From contig MERU01000009.1 in assembly GCA_001770725.1 (NCBI GenBank), forward strand, positions 248,001 to 312,000: a DNA stretch of 64,000 nt, written 5' to 3'. Below, in pieces: positions 43,805 through 54,926 of this stretch. Both the position numbers and the translations under genes were made by a program. This DNA is from Burkholderiales bacterium RIFCSPHIGHO2_01_FULL_63_240. GTDB lineage: Bacteria > Pseudomonadota > Gammaproteobacteria > Burkholderiales > Burkholderiaceae_C. How positions within the stretch are numbered: the stretch's first letter is position 1; every line of letters starts with the position of its first letter. The notes below the pieces were generated by a model. That model was not told the origin of the DNA and made no database searches. It saw only the letters and a list, made by a program, of their open reading frames with translations.

Positions 43805-44610
43805 GGCTGATCGGGCTCGATGGGCGCACTGGCGCCTTCTTGCTGCGTGCCCTCGAAGCAATCGACCACGCTGAAGTACAGCGAAGCGTAGAAGCACGAG
43901 ACCAGCCAGAGCACGCCGGCGAAGGTCAGCATGTTGGCCAGCGCAGGCAGCGGGATGAGCTGCTGCACCACGCGGGCCAGCACCGCCAGGGCGATCAGGG
44001 CCAGCAGCCAGGTGGCCCCGAACACCACGAAGGCGCCCAGGTTGCGCCAGGAAGCCACCGCACTGAAGAACAGCGCCTTGCCCAGCGGCAGGCGGGCCCA
44101 CAGCGTGAGCGCCGGCGTGTGCCAGAACAGCAGCGACAGCGGCCAGGTCAGTCCCACGCGCCAGGCCATGTCCTGCAGCACGCGCGGGTCGGCCATGACC
44201 TCGTCGGCGTCCTGGGCCTTCTCGAGCGCTTCGGCCAGGGCTTCGGCACCAGGGCCCAGCAACTGGGCCAGCAACATCACGACGAAGGTGCCGGCCACGT
44301 AGGCCGCGCCCAGCCGGGCGAACGCCGAGCGCGGGCTGTCAGGTGCGCGCACGGCCTCGATCAGCACACCGGGCGTGAGCCGCTCCTTGAGCATCACGCG
44401 ACGGGTGGCCAGCATGAAACCCATCCAGGCCAGCGGCATCAGTCCGACGACCAGCAGCGGGCCGACCAAGGGCAGGCCGGCCATGAGCAGGGCCCCTGCG
44501 ATCACCATGCCGACCAGGCCGGCGTAGCCCATGGGCTGGCGCGCGCAGACTTGCCAGCCTTGGCGGGCCCACGCAAAGCCCTTTGAAGCGGGGTTGATGC
44601 GCAGCTTCAT
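43789..44610 (-). CDS. BPSS1780-family membrane protein
   Basis: A 273-residue polytopic protein with about six helices and a short acidic/Pro-rich C-terminal tail. It resembles the BPSS1780 family of uncharacterised betaproteobacterial membrane proteins: an early Arg-Gln-Gly-Trp segment, then Leu-Met-Pro-Leu-Ala-Trp-Met-Gly and a late Cys-Phe-Tyr-Ala-Ser-Leu-Tyr. The start overlaps the thrB stop by 4 bases. The function is unknown. Confidence 0.72.
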   Translation of the reverse strand: MKLRINPASKGFAWARQGWQVCARQPMGYAGLVGMVIAGALLMAGLPLVGPLLVVGLMPLAWMGFMLATRRVMLKERLTPGVLIEAVRAPDSPRSAFARLGAAYVAGTFVVMLLAQLLGPGAEALAEALEKAQDADEVMADPRVLQDMAWRVGLTWPLSLLFWHTPALTLWARLPLGKALFFSAVASWRNLGAFVVFGATWLLALIALAVLARVVQQLIPLPALANMLTFAGVLWLVSCFYASLYFSVVDCFEGTQQEGASAPIEPDQPDPSA

Positions 44611-45572
44611 GCGGCGGCTCGCTGCCAGGACCAGGGCTGGTCGCGGCGCAGGGTCAGCACGCGTTCGAAGTGTGCGGGGTCGTGCGGCTGCAGCATGGCG
44701 GCGTCGCGGGGCAGGTGGAAGTCCCACAGCCGCGACAGCCAAAAGCGCATGGCGGCCGAGCGCAGCAGCGCGGGCAGCAGGCGTTGTTCGACCTCGGTGA
44801 GCGGGCGCACGGCGTCGTAGGCAGCGACGAACGCCTGAGCGCGCGCTTCGTCGAGCGCACCCGTGGCCAGGTCGATGCACCAGTCGTTCAGGCACACGGC
44901 GATGTCGAAGCCGAAGGTGTCGCAGCCCGCGAAGTAGAAGTCGAAGAAGCCCGACAGGTGGGGGCCGTCGAACATCACGTTGTCGCGGAACAGGTCGGCG
45001 TGAATGGGGCCGGTGGGCAGCGCAGCGTAGTCGGCGCTGGCGGCCAGGTCCTGCTGGAAGCGCAACTCGGACTCGATCAGCACGGTCTGCTCAGGCGTGA
45101 GGTGAGGCTTGACCACGGGCACGGTTTCCACCCACCAGGCCAGTCCGCGCAGGTTGGGTTGCTGCGCGGCGTAGTCCTGCCCGGCCAGGTGCATGCGCGC
45201 CAGCATGGCGCCAACCTGGGCGCAATCAGCGGCCTGGGGCGCCAGCTGGTTGCGGCCCTTCAGCCGGGTCACCACGGCGGCGGGTTTGCCTTGCAGCGTG
45301 TGCAGGATGTGGCCTTGCGCATCGGCCTGCGGTGCGGGCACGGGGATGCCGTGGGTCGCCAGGTGCTGCATCAGGTTCAGGTAGAAGGGCAGTTGTTCGA
45401 AGCTCAGGCGTTCGAACACGGTCAACACGTAGTCACCGCGTTCGGTGCCGACGAAGTAGTTGGTGTTTTCGATGCCGGAGTTGATGCCTTGCATCGACTG
45501 CAGGGTGCCCAGGTTCAGCTTGGCAAGCAGACCGGCGGCTTCGTCAGGGGGGACTTCGGTGAAAACGGCCAT
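44607..45572 (-). CDS. thrB: Homoserine kinase (type II, APH fold)
   Basis: A 321-residue homoserine kinase of the aminoglycoside-phosphotransferase fold, which phosphorylates homoserine in threonine synthesis. It has Gly-Ile-Glu-Asn-Thr-Asn-Tyr-Phe near the nucleotide site, the catalytic His-Ala-Asp-Leu-Phe-Arg-Asp-Asn, and Phe-Asp-Phe-Tyr-Phe-Ala-Gly for metal binding. The start at 45572 gives the usual N-terminus. It is coupled to the downstream membrane-protein gene by an ATGA overlap. Confidence 0.93.
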   Translation of the reverse strand: MAVFTEVPPDEAAGLLAKLNLGTLQSMQGINSGIENTNYFVGTERGDYVLTVFERLSFEQLPFYLNLMQHLATHGIPVPAPQADAQGHILHTLQGKPAAVVTRLKGRNQLAPQAADCAQVGAMLARMHLAGQDYAAQQPNLRGLAWWVETVPVVKPHLTPEQTVLIESELRFQQDLAASADYAALPTGPIHADLFRDNVMFDGPHLSGFFDFYFAGCDTFGFDIAVCLNDWCIDLATGALDEARAQAFVAAYDAVRPLTEVEQRLLPALLRSAAMRFWLSRLWDFHLPRDAAMLQPHDPAHFERVLTLRRDQPWSWQRAAA

Positions 45573-45786
45573 GGCAAGGGTGTTTTGGCGACGGTGAGGC
45601 AGGGCCTTGGATCCGGGGGATGGGCCGCGGGGCTTTCGCGTAAACCCTCAGGGTTCCGGTCTGGCCGAGCCCGCGATTGTAGGAGTCCGTGTGGCAGACT
45701 CACGCAGATTCTGTCATCCCCGCCGCATCGATGTTCGCGGGGGCGGCTCAGCCCTTCAAACCGATACCGAGGAAACGACTGTCATC

Positions 45787-46401
45787 ATGAACGCGACTGC
45801 CTCCCGCCTGTCTTCCGCCCTTGTTTCCACCGCCGCCGCGTTGCTGATGACGGTGGGTGCTTCTGCCCAGGCGCAGGAGCTGCAGCCCGCTCGCAACCCC
45901 TTGGGTGTGTACGCCGGTGCCACCGCTGGCTTCGGCATCAACAACTGGCACTGCGATGAAACCTGCGATCGCGCCGTGTTCAGCGGCAAGGTGTTCGCGG
46001 CCAAGCGCCTGACCCCGGGTCTGGCTGCGGAAGTGAACTACTTCGTGTTCGGCAAGCGCACCCGCTCCAACGATGGTGCTGTGGCCCAGGTCAAGGGCTG
46101 GAACTCCGAAGAGCGCAAGAGCCACGCCTGGGCCGTTGGCATCAACTGGGAAGTGGACCTGATCCAGGACTTCACCAACCAGATCCGCGTCGGTTTTGCC
46201 AAGGTCACCCAGAAGACCGAGACCAACCTGCTCAACGGATCGACTGCCAGCTCTAAGGATGACTTCACCGCGCCTTACCTGGGTGCCGGCCTGGCCTTTC
46301 GCCTGACCAACGAGATCAAGCTGCTGTCCAACGCCGACGTGATCTTCAAGGGGCGCCGCAGCGAGTACCTGCTGTCGGTCGGCGCCATGGCCGAGTTCTG
46401 A
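45787..46401 (+). CDS. Outer-membrane beta-barrel protein
   Basis: A 204-residue protein with a signal peptide ending near Ala-Gln-Ala-Gln, then alternating strands typical of a small OmpA/OmpW-like barrel, ending in Phe as outer-membrane proteins do. An N-terminal Cys-Asp-Glu-Thr-Cys pair could form a disulfide in the first loop. The ATG at 45787 has a weak, distant GAGGAA site. I cannot name a ligand or a closer family. Confidence 0.65.
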   Translation: MNATASRLSSALVSTAAALLMTVGASAQAQELQPARNPLGVYAGATAGFGINNWHCDETCDRAVFSGKVFAAKRLTPGLAAEVNYFVFGKRTRSNDGAVAQVKGWNSEERKSHAWAVGINWEVDLIQDFTNQIRVGFAKVTQKTETNLLNGSTASSKDDFTAPYLGAGLAFRLTNEIKLLSNADVIFKGRRSEYLLSVGAMAEF

Positions 46402-46474
46402 TGATCGCCTGATCTGATCGATTCCTTCTGCGCCGCTCGCTGACAACCCAGCGGCAGGCGGCACAATCCGGGGC

Positions 46475-49378
<2,904 letters not shown>

Positions 49379-49470
49379 GGGGGCGTTCGCGGTGGGCCTT
49401 CGGGTCTGCCCGGAGGGGAGCGGCCCCGCCTTGCGCGAAACGCTGTCGCAAGTTCGAGCATGAGCCGAAC

Positions 49471-49516
49471 GCGTCACGGAACTGTCATCAAGATGCAGGG
49501 CGTGCTCCTCTAAACT
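49471..49516 (+). promoter_or_regulatory. Possible Pho box and -10 element upstream of ppk
   Basis: Two adjacent 11-base units, GCGTCACGGAA (49471-49481) and CTGTCATCAAG (49482-49492), fit the direct-repeat layout of a Pho box. The second has a perfect CTGTCAT; the first matches weakly. TAAACT at 49511-49516 could be the -10. PhoB control of ppk would make sense under phosphate limitation, but the match is partial. Confidence 0.4.
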
Positions 49517-49552
49517 GAAGACACCGGCGTTTGTGTGCCGGTTCATCAGTGC

Positions 49553-51628
49553 ATGAAAAACACCGTTCTCCGCCCGGTTCCATCCCCTTCGCGCATCAAG
49601 CTCCTGCCCCGTGAGCAGGCCATCCTGGAGTTCAACCGGCGTGTGTTGGCCCAGGCCGAGCGCGAAGACGTGCCGCTCCTCGAGCGCCTGCGTTACATCT
49701 GCATCGTCTCGTCCAACCTCGACGAGTTCTTCGAGGTGCGCTACGCCGACGTCATGGAGGCCTCCCGCACCCCGGGCACCGGCATCAACCCGGCCTACAT
49801 CCACGAGGTGGCGCGCGAGTGCCACGGCCTGGTCGAAGAGCAGTACCAGATCTTCAACGAGGTGGTCACGCCCGCGCTGCAGCAAGCCGGCATCCACATC
49901 CTCAACCACGCCGACCGCCACGCCGACCAGCGCGAGTGGGTGGCCGACTTCTTTCGCCGCCAGGTGCGCCCGCTGCTGGTGCCCATCGGCCTGGACCCGT
50001 CTCACCCCTTCCCACAGGTCGCCAACAAGACGCTGAACTTCATCGTGCGCCTGGGTGGCACCGATGCCTTCGGGGGCGACAACGACATCGCCATCGTTCG
50101 CATCCCCCGAGTGCTGCCGCGCGTCATCGCCTTGCCCGCCTCGCTGATGGAGCCGGGGCACCAGGGCTTCGTGCTGCTGTCCAGCGTCATCCGGGCCCAC
50201 CTGGACGAACTCTTTCCGGGCCGCGAGATCAAGGCCTTCTCGCAGTTCCGCCTCACGCGCGATTCCGACATCGACGTCGACGAAGACGACGTGACGGACC
50301 TGCGCCAGGCCCTGCGCTCGAAGATGAGCACGCGCCAGTTCGGTCAGGCGGTGCGCCTGGAAGTGGTGCGCTCCTGTCCGCCGGACCTGTCCGATTTTCT
50401 GCTTGAGCAGTTCGGCCTGGCGCCGCAGGCGCTCTATCAGGTCAACGGCCCGGTCAACCTCGTGCGCCTGACCCAGCTCATCGACCAGGCGGACGCCGAT
50501 CCGCTGCGTTTCGAGCCTTACGAGCCGAGCTGGCCGTCCGACCTGCCGCGCGAAGGCCTGTTCGAGCACCTGCGCGCGCACGATTGCCTGATGCACCACC
50601 CCTTCCAGAGCTTCGACGCGGTGGTGCAGTTCCTGCGCGAGGCCGTGGAAGACCCGGACGTGCTGGCCATCAAGCAAACCATTTACCGCACCGGCAGCGA
50701 GTCGGTGCTGATGGAGTTGCTGCTCGAAGCCGTGCGCCGCGGCAAGGAAGTGCTGGCCGTGGTGGAGCTCAAGGCCCGCTTCGACGAAGAGGCCAACATC
50801 AACTGGGCCGAGCGCCTCGAGGCCCTGGGCGCCCAGGTGGTCTACGGCATCGTGGGCCTGAAAACCCACGCCAAGATGATGCTGGTCACGCGCCGCGAGG
50901 GCAGCCGCCTGCGCCGCTACGCCCACCTGTCCACCGGCAACTACAACCCGCGCACCTCGCGCCTGTACACCGACGTGGGCGTGCTCACCAGCCAGCCCGA
51001 CCTGACGGCCGACGTCGACCGCGTCTTCCAGCAGCTCTCGAGCATGACGCAGATGAAGTCGACGCGCCTGCTGCAGCTGTCGCCCTTCAGCCTGCAGGAC
51101 CACATGGTCAGGCTGATCGGCCGTTGTGCGGACGCCGCCAGGGCTGGGCAGGACGCCCGCATCGTGGTCAAGTGCAACGCCCTGACCGACGAACCCCTGG
51201 TCAAGGCCCTGATCGACGCGGGCGAGGCCGGCGTGGACATCGACCTGATCATCCGCGGGGCCTGCATCCTGCCGCCGGGCCTGCCCGGGCTGACCGACCG
51301 CATCCGCGTGCGCTCGGTGGTCGGGCGCATGCTCGAACACACCCGGGTGCTGTACTTCCGCTGGGGCGAGGCCGACTACGAGGAGTCCCTCTACCTGTCC
51401 AGCGCCGACTGGATGAACCGCAACATGACGCGGCGCATCGAGGTGGCCTGGCCGGTGCGCGACCCGGCCTTGCGCCAGCGGGTGATCGACGAATGCCTGG
51501 TGCCCTACCTGCACGACGGCATCGACGCCTGGAAGCAGCTCTGCGACGGGCGCTACGAGCGCATCCACCGGCCCGACGGCCACAGCGCGCAACGGGCGCT
51601 GATGGCGCGCTACCAGGCGCAGGATTGA
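49553..51628 (+). CDS. ppk: Polyphosphate kinase 1
   Basis: A 691-residue PPK1 that reversibly builds polyphosphate from ATP. The family start Arg-Glu-x-Ala-Ile-Leu-Glu-Phe-Asn-Arg-Arg-Val-Leu is followed by Ser-Asn-Leu-Asp-Glu-Phe-Phe. The autophosphorylated histidine is His439 in Gly-Leu-Lys-Thr-His-Ala-Lys. The Ser-Thr-Gly-Asn-Tyr-Asn motif and the late His-Thr-Arg-Val-Leu-Tyr-Phe are intact. The ATG at 49553 gives the normal length. sixA follows after 29 bases. Confidence 0.96.
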   Translation: MKNTVLRPVPSPSRIKLLPREQAILEFNRRVLAQAEREDVPLLERLRYICIVSSNLDEFFEVRYADVMEASRTPGTGINPAYIHEVARECHGLVEEQYQIFNEVVTPALQQAGIHILNHADRHADQREWVADFFRRQVRPLLVPIGLDPSHPFPQVANKTLNFIVRLGGTDAFGGDNDIAIVRIPRVLPRVIALPASLMEPGHQGFVLLSSVIRAHLDELFPGREIKAFSQFRLTRDSDIDVDEDDVTDLRQALRSKMSTRQFGQAVRLEVVRSCPPDLSDFLLEQFGLAPQALYQVNGPVNLVRLTQLIDQADADPLRFEPYEPSWPSDLPREGLFEHLRAHDCLMHHPFQSFDAVVQFLREAVEDPDVLAIKQTIYRTGSESVLMELLLEAVRRGKEVLAVVELKARFDEEANINWAERLEALGAQVVYGIVGLKTHAKMMLVTRREGSRLRRYAHLSTGNYNPRTSRLYTDVGVLTSQPDLTADVDRVFQQLSSMTQMKSTRLLQLSPFSLQDHMVRLIGRCADAARAGQDARIVVKCNALTDEPLVKALIDAGEAGVDIDLIIRGACILPPGLPGLTDRIRVRSVVGRMLEHTRVLYFRWGEADYEESLYLSSADWMNRNMTRRIEVAWPVRDPALRQRVIDECLVPYLHDGIDAWKQLCDGRYERIHRPDGHSAQRALMARYQAQD

Positions 51629-51657
51629 CCCGGACGGAGAGAGGAAGGGGCGGCGAC

Positions 51658-52143
51658 ATGGACCTGATCTTGTGGCGCCACGCCCAGGCGGTGATGCTCG
51701 AAGACGAGGGCGGCACGGCCGCCTTCGACCTGGCCCGCGACCTGGCCCGCCCGCTCACGCCCAAGGGCGAACGCCAGGCCGCGCGCATGGCCGAGTGGCT
51801 CAACCAGCGCCTGCCCGACACCACCCGCATCCTGGTGAGCCCTGCCAGGCGCACCCAGCAGACGGCCGAAGCCCTGGGGAGGCGTTTTCGCACCGTCGAT
51901 GCCATCAACCCCCTGGCCAGCGTGGACGACGTGCTGGCGGCCGCGCGCTGGCCCGACGCCCGCGAGCCGGTGCTCATCGTCGGACACCAGCCCACGCTGG
52001 GCCTGTTGGCCTCGCGCCTGCTCACCGGCCAGGACCAACCCTGGTCGGTGCGCAAGGGGGCGGCGTGGTGGCTGCGCTCGCGCGAACGCGAGGGCGGCGA
52101 GCAGGTGGTGCTGCACGCCGTTGTGCCGCCCGACCTGGCCTGA
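51658..52143 (+). CDS. sixA: SixA-type histidine phosphatase
   Basis: A 161-residue phosphatase of the histidine-phosphatase superfamily. The catalytic Arg7-His8 motif (Trp-Arg-His-Ala-Gln) and the second histidine His110 (Val-Gly-His-Gln-Pro) are present, with Ser-Pro-Ala-Arg-Arg-Thr-Gln-Gln-Thr between. E. coli SixA removes phosphate from a phosphohistidine on phosphotransfer proteins. GAGGAAGG lies a few bases before the ATG. It is probably cotranscribed with ppk. Confidence 0.88.
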   Translation: MDLILWRHAQAVMLEDEGGTAAFDLARDLARPLTPKGERQAARMAEWLNQRLPDTTRILVSPARRTQQTAEALGRRFRTVDAINPLASVDDVLAAARWPDAREPVLIVGHQPTLGLLASRLLTGQDQPWSVRKGAAWWLRSREREGGEQVVLHAVVPPDLA

Positions 52144-52179
52144 GCGGGGTGGTTTGATCTTGCGGGGATAATCCGGGGC

Positions 52180-52701
52180 ATGAACGCCCCCGAGCCCTCC
52201 TCGACGGCCACCAGCTTGCAGGCCGTGGCACTCCCGCCAGGGGTGCCTTGCCACCACCGCCACCCGGTGCGCATCTACTGGGAAGACACCGACGCCGGTG
52301 GCATCGTGTTTTATGGCAACTACCTGAAGTTCATGGAGCGCGCCCGCACCGAGTGGCTGCGCACCCTGGGCTTCGACCAGGAAGGCCTGCGCGCCGAAGG
52401 CGAGGGCATGTTCGTGGTGGCGGAAACCTCGCTGCGCTACCTGCAGCCGGCCCGCCTGGACGAAGTGCTCACCGTCACCGTGACCCTGGTCGAGCGCGGC
52501 CGGGCCTCGGTTGCCTTCCAGCAGCAGGTCTGGCGGGGCGAGACCCTGCTCAACGAGGGCCGCATCCGCATCGGCTGGGTGCAGACCGTGCCCGGCGAAA
52601 CACCTGGCGCCGAGCCGCGCCTGAAAACCGGCCGCATTCCCCAGCGCATCCTGGACCGGCTGCCCGAGGCTTTGCCTGAAACAGCCGCCCCGCAAGATTG
52701 A
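52180..52701 (+). CDS. ybgC: Tol-Pal-associated acyl-CoA thioesterase YbgC
   Basis: A 173-residue hotdog-fold thioesterase with Tyr-Trp-Glu-Asp-Thr-Asp38-Ala-Gly-Gly, then Tyr-Gly-Asn-Tyr-Leu-Lys-Phe-Met-Glu-Arg-Ala-Arg, the standard YbgC active-site region. The N-terminal ~28 residues are an extension that may not be translated; no alternative ATG lies close by. YbgC is usually the first gene of tol-pal operons, as here. It lies 15 bases before tolQ. Confidence 0.9.
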   Translation: MNAPEPSSTATSLQAVALPPGVPCHHRHPVRIYWEDTDAGGIVFYGNYLKFMERARTEWLRTLGFDQEGLRAEGEGMFVVAETSLRYLQPARLDEVLTVTVTLVERGRASVAFQQQVWRGETLLNEGRIRIGWVQTVPGETPGAEPRLKTGRIPQRILDRLPEALPETAAPQD

Positions 52702-52716
52702 AGGAGACTTGACCCC

Positions 52717-53457
52717 ATGAACCAAGACCTGTCCATCCTCCACCTGGTGCTCGAAGCCAGCGTGGTCGTGCAGCTCGTGATGGCCATCCTGCTCGGCGTG
52801 TCGCTGGCCAGCTGGAGCGTGATCTTCGGCAAGGTGATCGGTCTGAAGCGCATCCGCCAGGACAACGACTCGTTCGATCAGGCCTTCTGGGCTGGCCGCA
52901 CCTTGCAGGAGCTCTTCCAGGACGCCAGCCGCGAAGGCGGTCCGCGCGCACCGCAAGAGCGCATCTTCGCCGCCGGCATGCGCGAGTTCATGAAGCAGCG
53001 CGAGCGCCGCGTCACCGACGTGCCCAGCCTGCTGGACGGCGCCCGCCGCGCCATGCGCGCCAGCTACCAGCGCGAGATGGACGTCATCGAGGCCCGGCTC
53101 GACTTCCTGGGCTCGGTGGGCTCGGTGTCCCCGTACATCGGCCTGTTCGGCACCGTCTGGGGGATCATGCACGCCTTCACCGGCCTGTCGAACATGCAGC
53201 AGGTGACGCTGGCCACCGTGGCCCCCGGCATCGCCGAGGCCCTGGTCGCCACGGCCATCGGCCTGTTCGCCGCCATCCCGGCGGTGCTGGCCTACAACCG
53301 CTTCGCCCGCGACATCGACCGCATCGCCATCCAGATGGAGTCCTTCATGGAAGAGTTCTCCAACATCCTGGCGCGTAACGCGGCCCCGCTGGCCGCCGCA
53401 CCCGTGGCCCAGCCCACGGTGCCGGGCGGTCTGCCCGGTGCCCACCCGATGCGCTGA
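52717..53457 (+). CDS. tolQ: Tol-Pal proton channel protein TolQ
   Basis: A 246-residue MotA/TolQ/ExbB family protein with three helices and the signature Ser-Pro-Tyr-Ile-Gly-Leu-Phe-Gly-Thr-Val-Trp-Gly-Ile. An Ala-Ile-Gly-Leu-Phe-Ala-Ala-Ile-Pro-Ala-Val helix follows. With TolR it forms the proton motor that energises TolA during cell constriction. The GGAGA site before the ATG is good. It is separate from the exbB paralogue at 21299. Confidence 0.95.
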   Translation: MNQDLSILHLVLEASVVVQLVMAILLGVSLASWSVIFGKVIGLKRIRQDNDSFDQAFWAGRTLQELFQDASREGGPRAPQERIFAAGMREFMKQRERRVTDVPSLLDGARRAMRASYQREMDVIEARLDFLGSVGSVSPYIGLFGTVWGIMHAFTGLSNMQQVTLATVAPGIAEALVATAIGLFAAIPAVLAYNRFARDIDRIAIQMESFMEEFSNILARNAAPLAAAPVAQPTVPGGLPGAHPMR

Positions 53458-53470
53458 AGGGGCTTGAGAG

Positions 53471-53914
53471 ATGGCCGAACTCAACGCACGCGGGGGAGGG
53501 CGCCGACGCCGCACCCGCAACGAGATCAACATGGTGCCCTTCATCGACGTGATGCTGGTGCTGCTGATCATCTTCATGGTGAGCGCGCCCCTGCTGCCGT
53601 CGGGTGTGGTCGACCTGCCCAGCATGGGCAAGGCCAGACAGGCTCCCGAGAAGGTGGTCGAGGTCGTGCTGGACTCCGACGAGCAGGTGCGCATCCGTGT
53701 CAACCGCGGTGAGTGGTCCGAGGTGTCCGTGCACGCCATGGCCGCCCAGGTCAAGGAGATCCAGGACCAGGCCGATGGCGGTCCCTCTGCCGCTCCCGTG
53801 ATCATCAGCGCCCGCAAGGACATCCGCTACGACTCGGTCGTGCAGGTGATGGACCTGCTGCAGCGCGCCGGCGTGCAGCGCGTGGGGCTGTCGGTGCGCA
53901 CGAATGGTGGCTGA
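53471..53914 (+). CDS. tolR: Tol-Pal motor protein TolR
   Basis: A 147-residue ExbD/TolR protein. After a basic N-terminus its single helix carries the proton-binding Asp26 (Met-Val-Pro-Phe-Ile-Asp-Val-Met-Leu-Val-Leu). A periplasmic domain follows with Ala-Arg-Lys-Asp-Ile-Arg-Tyr-Asp. It lies 13 bases after tolQ and 27 bases before tolA. Confidence 0.95.
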   Translation: MAELNARGGGRRRRTRNEINMVPFIDVMLVLLIIFMVSAPLLPSGVVDLPSMGKARQAPEKVVEVVLDSDEQVRIRVNRGEWSEVSVHAMAAQVKEIQDQADGGPSAAPVIISARKDIRYDSVVQVMDLLQRAGVQRVGLSVRTNGG

Positions 53915-53941
53915 CATGTCGCTTGAGAAGGAGGCCGATCG

Positions 53942-54898
53942 GTGACCTCGGGGTTCGGACGACCCACTGCGCCGGGCAACCTGCCTGGCGACGAGCTGGC
54001 TCCCATGTTCATCAAGGGGGGGCGGGGCTGGCGCCCGCGCGACGCCGACGGCTGGCGGCCGGGTTTGGGCCTGGCCGTGGCCGCGCACGCGCTGCTGGCG
54101 CTGGGCCTGGCTTTTTCCGTGAGCTGGAAGCTGACCCAGGAAGAGCCCGCGGTCGAGGCCGAGCTGTGGTCGGAGATCCCCCGCGGGGCGCCGCCCAGCG
54201 TGGCGCCACCGCCGCCGAAGGTCATGGAGCCCGAGCCCGTGGCGCCGCCACCGCCGCCCAAGGCGGTCGAGCGCCCGGAGCCCGAGCCGGTGAAAAAGCC
54301 CGACATCGTCACCGAACGCACGCCGAAGAAGGAAGACAAGCCGCGCAAGCAGCCCAAGGAGACCTTCGACACGACCCCGCCCAAGCCGGTGAAAAAGCCC
54401 GAGTCGGTCAAGGACGACAAGGCGGAAAAGCTGGCCAGGGAAAAGGCCGCCAAGGCTGAAAAAGCCGAGCAGGCCGAAAAAGCCAAGGCCGAGAAGGAAC
54501 GCCTGGCCCGCGAGGCCAAGGCTGCCGCCGAGCGCGAGGCCCAGCGCAAGGCCAACCTCGCCAAGATGATGAACGAGCTGGGTGGCACCGGCGGCGCGGG
54601 CGTGCCCTCGGCGGTCAGCGCGGGGCCGAGTGCGGCCTATGCCGGCCGCATCAAGGCCCGCATCAAGCCCAACATCGTCTTCACCGAACAGGTCAGCGGC
54701 AACCCGCTGGCCAAGGTCGAGGTGCGTTGCGCCCCCGACGGGCGCATCATCGCGCGCAAGCTGACTTCATCGTCGGGCGTGGCGGCCTGGGACGAGGCCG
54801 TGCTGCGCGCGGTCGACCGCACCGAGGTGCTGCCCGCCGACGAGCGCGGCAAGGTGCCGCCGGTGCTGCTGCTGGAATTCCGCCCGAACGACTTCTGA
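53942..54898 (+). CDS. tolA: Tol-Pal envelope-spanning protein TolA
   Basis: A 318-residue TolA. One N-terminal membrane helix (about 41-60) is followed by a Pro-rich stretch and a long Lys/Glu/Ala coiled region (about 100-215). A compact C-terminal TonB-like domain ends in Phe-Arg-Pro-Asn-Asp-Phe. The start is a GTG at 53942, supported by AAGGAGG (53928-53934) 7 bases upstream. TolA transmits motor force to Pal. Unusually, tolB and pal do not follow; the next gene is convergent and unrelated. Confidence 0.93.
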   Translation: MTSGFGRPTAPGNLPGDELAPMFIKGGRGWRPRDADGWRPGLGLAVAAHALLALGLAFSVSWKLTQEEPAVEAELWSEIPRGAPPSVAPPPPKVMEPEPVAPPPPPKAVERPEPEPVKKPDIVTERTPKKEDKPRKQPKETFDTTPPKPVKKPESVKDDKAEKLAREKAAKAEKAEQAEKAKAEKERLAREAKAAAEREAQRKANLAKMMNELGGTGGAGVPSAVSAGPSAAYAGRIKARIKPNIVFTEQVSGNPLAKVEVRCAPDGRIIARKLTSSSGVAAWDEAVLRAVDRTEVLPADERGKVPPVLLLEFRPNDF

Positions 54899-54926
54899 TC
54901 GCCTGGGCGGCGTGGCTTGGCCACCC

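Noticed and set aside
54912-54924. GTGGC-TTG-GCCAC hairpin as a terminator after tolA
   Set aside because: A 5-base stem with a 3-base loop and no T-run is too weak to support a call.
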